Source: an uncultured Anaerolineales bacterium (GTDB lineage Bacteria > Chloroflexota > Anaerolineae > UBA4142). Taken from it: a stretch of DNA of 39,316 bases. The stretch is from NCBI GenBank assembly GCA_903825565.1, contig CAIKBD010000053.1, positions 1 through 39,316 of the forward strand, read 5' to 3'. The notes beneath the pieces are model-generated. The model searched no databases and was not told the origin of the DNA. It saw only the letters and a program-made list of their open reading frames with translations. How positions within the stretch are numbered: position 1 is the stretch's first letter; each line of letters starts with the position of its first letter. A program made the position numbers and the translations under genes. This document shows positions 35,209-39,316 of the stretch, piece by piece.

Positions 35209-36462
35209 TTACACCCACTCGTACTCGCGATGAAATTCTTTGATGCGGCGCAACATTAGCAAACCGCGCCCCTGAATCTGTTGCCACACTTCGGGTACCA
35301 GCGAAGTTTCCACCTCGACATTGCGCGTGCCAAAAGCAATCTTGTGATTGCTATACAGCAGTTGCTCATACTGGGCGAAGGTGAGCGAATAGCGTTGCGC
35401 CAAACAATTCGCAATCTGCATTTCCGCCAACCGTGTCTGCGCCTGTGGCAAAATGACACCACTGAAAAATTCGGAACAACAGCCGCCGCCGTACGAAAAT
35501 ATTCCGATGCGTTGCGGCGCGGGCAATTGACTGTGGTCGATCAATCCAGCCAGCGCCATAAAGACCGTCGCCGACATGACGTTTCCGATTTGTTGACAGT
35601 AATGCAAACTCGGTGCCACGCGCCTTTGGAAATCGTCTTCGATTTGCTCGGGTTGTTTGGTCTTGAATTTTCGCATCATCATTTGATGCGCGCCTTTGAC
35701 CATTCCGCCAAAGGGCGTATGAAAAACCAAATAGCCAAAACTATCCTGATAATCAACGCCCTCGACCTTGGATTGATAATGGCGATAGGATTGTTCGCAA
35801 CAGTCCAAATAAGAAAGCAAGGACAAGTCAATGTCGCCCCACTCGGCATCCGCCATCGGGCGCCCCGCATCCATCACTTCGTAACCGTAATAGCCGTTGC
35901 AACCGATGTCCAGTTGCAACAGTTTGGGCTGGTCGCTGACGAGGAGCGCAACCGCGCCCGCGCCGAAACTGGGTTCGGCATACGACAAATCTTCCGTCAC
36001 GCCGCGTTGCGTCGGTTTAAGGTGCGTCAGGTCGGTTGCAATCACCAATGCTTTGGCGCCTGGCGATGTTTGAGACAAGACCGAGTTCACCGCCATCTGC
36101 AAACCCGCAGTGCCCCCGTAACACATTTGCTTGACTTCAAAGAGACGACAATTTCGACCCAGGCGCAAATAATCGTGGACATAGGTGCTCAGCGCTTTGC
36201 CAAAATCAAAGCCCGATTCCGTGCAGACAATCAACAATTCGATTTGCGCTTTTTCTTGTTCGCTAAGCGCGGCGACCAATGGTTGCGCGGCATTCACCGC
36301 GCAGGAAACCGCATCTTCATAAGGCATCGCGATTGTCTTTGCGTGCATCAGCAACTTGGAAAAGCGGTCGGGGTCCAGGTTGCGCGCCGCCGCCAGCAGT
36401 TTGAGATCAAGCTTGGCGATGCCGCCGTACATATTCATTGCTTCGATACCAACCGAAATCAT
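35209..36462 (-). CDS. HMG-CoA synthase-like protein of beta-branching cassette (PksG/MupH-like)
   Basis: GIEAMNMYGGIAKLDLKLLAAARNLDPDRF, RLFEVKQMCYGGTAGLQMAVNSV (active Cys), YLVFHTPFGGMVKGAHQMM. Confidence 0.93.
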   Translation of the reverse strand: MISVGIEAMNMYGGIAKLDLKLLAAARNLDPDRFSKLLMHAKTIAMPYEDAVSCAVNAAQPLVAALSEQEKAQIELLIVCTESGFDFGKALSTYVHDYLRLGRNCRLFEVKQMCYGGTAGLQMAVNSVLSQTSPGAKALVIATDLTHLKPTQRGVTEDLSYAEPSFGAGAVALLVSDQPKLLQLDIGCNGYYGYEVMDAGRPMADAEWGDIDLSLLSYLDCCEQSYRHYQSKVEGVDYQDSFGYLVFHTPFGGMVKGAHQMMMRKFKTKQPEQIEDDFQRRVAPSLHYCQQIGNVMSATVFMALAGLIDHSQLPAPQRIGIFSYGGGCCSEFFSGVILPQAQTRLAEMQIANCLAQRYSLTFAQYEQLLYSNHKIAFGTRNVEVETSLVPEVWQQIQGRGLLMLRRIKEFHREYEWV

Positions 36463-36486
36463 AGATTTGTCTCCATTCGCATCTAC

Positions 36487-36592
36487 TCAGCCCCTTGTCA
36501 TTTCTCGCTCCGCTCGAAATCTCGTTGTCGCCTGACGGAGACGCTTTGCGCCTCGCAAACGCTTCGCGGCTCGTCGAAATGACAGGCTGAGC
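36487..36592. repeat. Palindromic interspersed element in the PKS-HMGS intergenic region
   Basis: ctcagccccttgtcatttctcgctccgctcgaaatctcg ... cgtcgaaatgacaggctgag; shares core and flank with the elements at 39061..39311. Confidence 0.8.
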
Positions 36593-36629
36593 AGTTACCC
36601 CCATCCGCCCAAAGACCGTGGCGAGTGAC

Positions 36630-39316
36630 TCACAATTGTATGCCCAATAACTGCGCCCGCGTGGCGACAAGTTCGGTGAGGTCGCCGATGGTTTTGGCTT
36701 TGCCAAATTCAACGCGTGGCGTATGGATACCCAGTTTGTCCAAGGTTTTGACGATAATCTCTACCTGGTCTACCGAATCCAGGCCCAGGTCATCAAACGT
36801 ATGACTGGGTTTCATCTGCCCAGCGATAGTGGGTCGGATTTGGACTAGATATTCCTGCAGCACTGTCCAGACTTTCTCCTGGTTGACGATTGCGGCTGAT
36901 GGTGTTGGCGGCGCGGTTTGCTCGCCCTGGATTTTTGCAAGTTGCTCTCGACTCGCCTGGGGCGACAGTTCACCTTTTGCCACTTGCGTCAACAATTCGC
37001 GCAATGGAGTTTGTCCGTTGCCGTTGCCGCCAGTCGCTGGCGGTACGGGCTTGGCTTGCGCAGGTGTCGCCGCGTTTCCGTGCTGTAAAAGCGGGAGAAG
37101 ATAATCTGCCAGATCGCGGATGGAAGAATAATCGTACAACACCACCGCCTTTAATTTCAGCGCAAACTTGCGATTGATCATATTGATAAACTCGACGCCC
37201 GTAACCGAATCCATTCCCAGGTCTATGAACTTGACAGTCTCATCAATCGCGGCGACATCCTCAAAATACAACAGGTCTGCCAAGAGCTGTTTGAGAGTCA
37301 GCGTAAGATTTGCCGGGTCAGCAGTTTGCGTTTTTTCATCGCGCTTTATCGCCGCTTCGGAGTTTGTCTTGGCGGAAGGAGTTGGCGCAAGCACAGCGTT
37401 TGCGGATGATGATAGTGCGGCGTTCGTCATTGCCAACGGCGTCAAGCGCCGCTTTTGTGCTGGCGCGGATGATTCAGTAGCAACGGGTTGCGATTGCGTT
37501 GGTTCATCAACCGATGCGGTTCTATTCCCAGGGTTGATGCGAATATGCAATCCTTTTATTTCGTCAATTTGTAAATCAATCGCATCAGAACTCGCTTGGA
37601 TTGCTTGTTGTAACTGCGCCAGTAACGCTGTGAGATCAACGCTGGGCTTGCCCTGAGCCGCGTCGAAGGGTTGTGACTGAACTGTTGATTGTGTGTTCAT
37701 CTTTTCCTCGCTCGCCAAAGCGTTTGCATTCGATTCCGCCGTTGGCGTGGTATCTTCTATTCTCTTTTGAAATTTCTTGTCCGTGATCCAATACCGTTTG
37801 CGCTGAAAGGGATAGGTCGGCAAAATTATTTTGCGCCGTGGAATATCCTTGTCAAACCCTTCCCAGTTAATTTCAACTCCACGCACGTACAACTTGCCCA
37901 GTCCCATCAGCATCTGTTGCCAGTCGCTCTGGCCTTCGCGCAGACTGGGTAAAAAGAGATTGGGAGATTGGGAGATAGGGAGATTGGGAGAACCCTTCTC
38001 CGTGTCTCCATGTCTCCGTGTCTCCGTGTCCAAACATTGCTCCGTCATTCCGATCAACACGGGCTTGGGTCCAATTTCCAAAAAGATGCTCGCGCCGTGT
38101 TCGCGCAATGTCTGCACGCCATCGGCAAAGCGAACCGTGTGGCGCAGATGCTGACGCCAATATACCGCTGAGGTCAATTCGTTCGTGACTCGTTTGCCGC
38201 TCATACTCGAAATGACAGCACACCTGGGCGCGGTCAGTTTGACCTGGCGCACCGCATCCTCAAACGCGCCCAGCACTGGCTCAACCAAGGGCGAATGTGC
38301 GGCGACTGGAATATCCAACTTGCGCGTCTTGAATCCCGCTTGTTGCAACTGCTCCACGAGTCGCGCCACGCTCGCATCGCCGCCAGAAATCACCACACTG
38401 CGCGGTCCGTTGACGACGCCAATCGTCACATCGGCGAATGGCGCAACGAACGACAACAGCTCTTGTTCCGATGCCATCACCGCGACCATACTGCCGCGCG
38501 CGCATTCCATCAGCCGACCGCGTTCGATCACCAGGCGCAAACCATCTTCGAGTGAAAAGACACCTGCGGTGTACGCCGCCGCAAAATCGCCGAGACTATG
38601 ACCCAGGACGAAATCGGGTTGCGCGCCCCAGGATCGCCACAGGTCGGCGAGCGCACATTCGATCGCAAAGTTGACGGCTTGCCCGCACGGATGCGAGTCC
38701 ATCAAATCGTTATGGTCTGGTTTTGTTGCGGGATAAAGCAACTCGACGAGCGAACGTTTCAAACTGGCTTGCATCACCACATCGCAACGATCAACGACGG
38801 CGCGGAACGATGGTTGCGTTTCGTAGAGTTCGCGCCCCATGCCGACATACTGCGATCCCTGCCCCGTAAACAAGAAGGCGATTTTCTTGGCAGATTCCGT
38901 TGCCTGACCGTTCGTCAATCGGATGCTATTTTTACCATCGGCAAAGGTTGCCAGGTCTTGCGCCGCTTGATTTTGCGAAGCAACCACCAGCGCGAGCCGA
39001 TGTTGAAAATGCGCGCGCCCGTGATTCGCCGTAAAGCAGAGATCGCCCAGGGACAACTGCGCCGCATCGCTGCTACTCGGGTTGTCATTTCGAGGAGGCG
39101 GTGTGTGCCGACGAGAAATCTCGTTTTCGGAGCGCGAGATTTCTCGCTCCGCTCGAAATGACAAGGGGCTGAGTAATTGCGCCGCATCGTTACTACTCGG
39201 ATTGTCATTTCGAGGAGGCGGTGTGTGCCGACGAGAAATCTCGTTTTCGGAGCGCGAGATTTCTCGCTCCGCTCGAAATGACAAGGGGCTGAGTAATTGC
39301 GCCGCATCAGTCAGAA
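36630..39316 (-). CDS. Type I PKS, 5'-truncated: AT-ACP(acceptor-like)-ACP(donor-like)
   Basis: AT FTGQGSQYVGMG, GHSLGDFAAAYTAGVFSLEDGL, VAAHSPLVEP; ACP1 FIDLGMDSVTGVEFINMINRKF; ACP2 DDLGLDSVDQVEIIVKTLDKLGIHTPRVEFGKAKTIGDLTELV. Frame stays open to the window edge; the listed start at 39284 is an internal TTG. Confidence 0.88.
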   Translation of the reverse strand, partial: LTDAAQLLSPLSFRAEREISRSENEISRRHTPPPRNDNPSSNDAAQLLSPLSFRAEREISRSENEISRRHTPPPRNDNPSSSDAAQLSLGDLCFTANHGRAHFQHRLALVVASQNQAAQDLATFADGKNSIRLTNGQATESAKKIAFLFTGQGSQYVGMGRELYETQPSFRAVVDRCDVVMQASLKRSLVELLYPATKPDHNDLMDSHPCGQAVNFAIECALADLWRSWGAQPDFVLGHSLGDFAAAYTAGVFSLEDGLRLVIERGRLMECARGSMVAVMASEQELLSFVAPFADVTIGVVNGPRSVVISGGDASVARLVEQLQQAGFKTRKLDIPVAAHSPLVEPVLGAFEDAVRQVKLTAPRCAVISSMSGKRVTNELTSAVYWRQHLRHTVRFADGVQTLREHGASIFLEIGPKPVLIGMTEQCLDTETRRHGDTEKGSPNLPISQSPNLFLPSLREGQSDWQQMLMGLGKLYVRGVEINWEGFDKDIPRRKIILPTYPFQRKRYWITDKKFQKRIEDTTPTAESNANALASEEKMNTQSTVQSQPFDAAQGKPSVDLTALLAQLQQAIQASSDAIDLQIDEIKGLHIRINPGNRTASVDEPTQSQPVATESSAPAQKRRLTPLAMTNAALSSSANAVLAPTPSAKTNSEAAIKRDEKTQTADPANLTLTLKQLLADLLYFEDVAAIDETVKFIDLGMDSVTGVEFINMINRKFALKLKAVVLYDYSSIRDLADYLLPLLQHGNAATPAQAKPVPPATGGNGNGQTPLRELLTQVAKGELSPQASREQLAKIQGEQTAPPTPSAAIVNQEKVWTVLQEYLVQIRPTIAGQMKPSHTFDDLGLDSVDQVEIIVKTLDKLGIHTPRVEFGKAKTIGDLTELVATRAQLLGIQL
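37957..38031. repeat. 'gggagattgg'/'ctccgtgt' repeat tract inside a PKS coding region
   Basis: Translates in frame as DTETRRHGDTEKGSPNLPISQSPN. Confidence 0.85.
39061..39311. repeat. Tandem 120-bp in-frame repeat (two full units plus start of a third), each carrying an 83-bp element with 13-bp inverted termini
   Basis: 39061..39180 and 39181..39300 differ at 3 of 120 positions by eye; ttgtcatttcgag/ctcgaaatgacaa termini at 39082..39094 and 39152..39164; internal gagaaatctcg/cgagatttctc. Confidence 0.92.

Noticed and set aside
35159-35287. N-terminal extension of ECH1 to 35287
   Set aside because: Overlaps the HMGS 3' end and the 19-bp repeats; MEYQTLRV at 35158 fits the family.
35281-36582. 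433-aa plus-strand ORF
   Set aside because: Antisense to the HMGS gene; no recognisable domain.
38915-39307. 130-aa minus-strand ORF SEPCHFERSEKSRAPKTRF...
   Set aside because: Alternate frame of the repeat element within the PKS.
39061-39311. CRISPR array or transposon with coding capacity
   Set aside because: Direct 120-bp tandem copies with nested palindromes; no spacers, no transposase.
1-39316. Double-glycine leader precursor peptide for the C39 exporter
   Set aside because: No small ORF with a convincing leader plus GG site seen; the cargo may lie outside the window or be unannotated.

Overview
The window holds one long, almost entirely minus-strand biosynthetic locus, read right to left. 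Its host is probably a Chloroflexota/Anaerolineae-like bacterium; this rests only on the Thr/Pro-rich lipoprotein linkers and the dense palindromic repeats, so it is an inference. In transcription order it contains: a 5'-truncated PKS (AT-ACP-ACP); an HMG-CoA-synthase-type beta-branching cassette (HMGS, ECH1, ECH2); a GH10 glycosidase and a plus-strand DUF433/DUF5615 toxin-antitoxin-like pair that interrupt the operon; an AT-less KS-ACP-C protein; small membrane proteins; a type II thioesterase; a Dpp/Opp peptide ABC transporter with a fused DppC-DppD gene; a P1-type ATPase lacking the CPC motif; a radical SAM protein with an unusual CX8CX2C motif; a chimera of a C39-peptidase N-terminus with an unknown protein; a DUF2156(GNAT-fold)-methyltransferase fusion; and a KS(Cys->Ser)-AT-DH-ACP-alpha-oxoamine synthase PKS. 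The left end holds an unusual export/positioning module: a minimal HlyD-like protein, a ParA ATPase, a membrane-anchored protein, its paralog carrying about 1000 aa of coiled coil with a 28-aa period, and a C39-peptidase ABC transporter truncated by the window edge. Several families of palindromic repeats lie in frame within the megasynthase and transporter genes. All domain calls come from reading motifs by eye; no database search or structure prediction was run.
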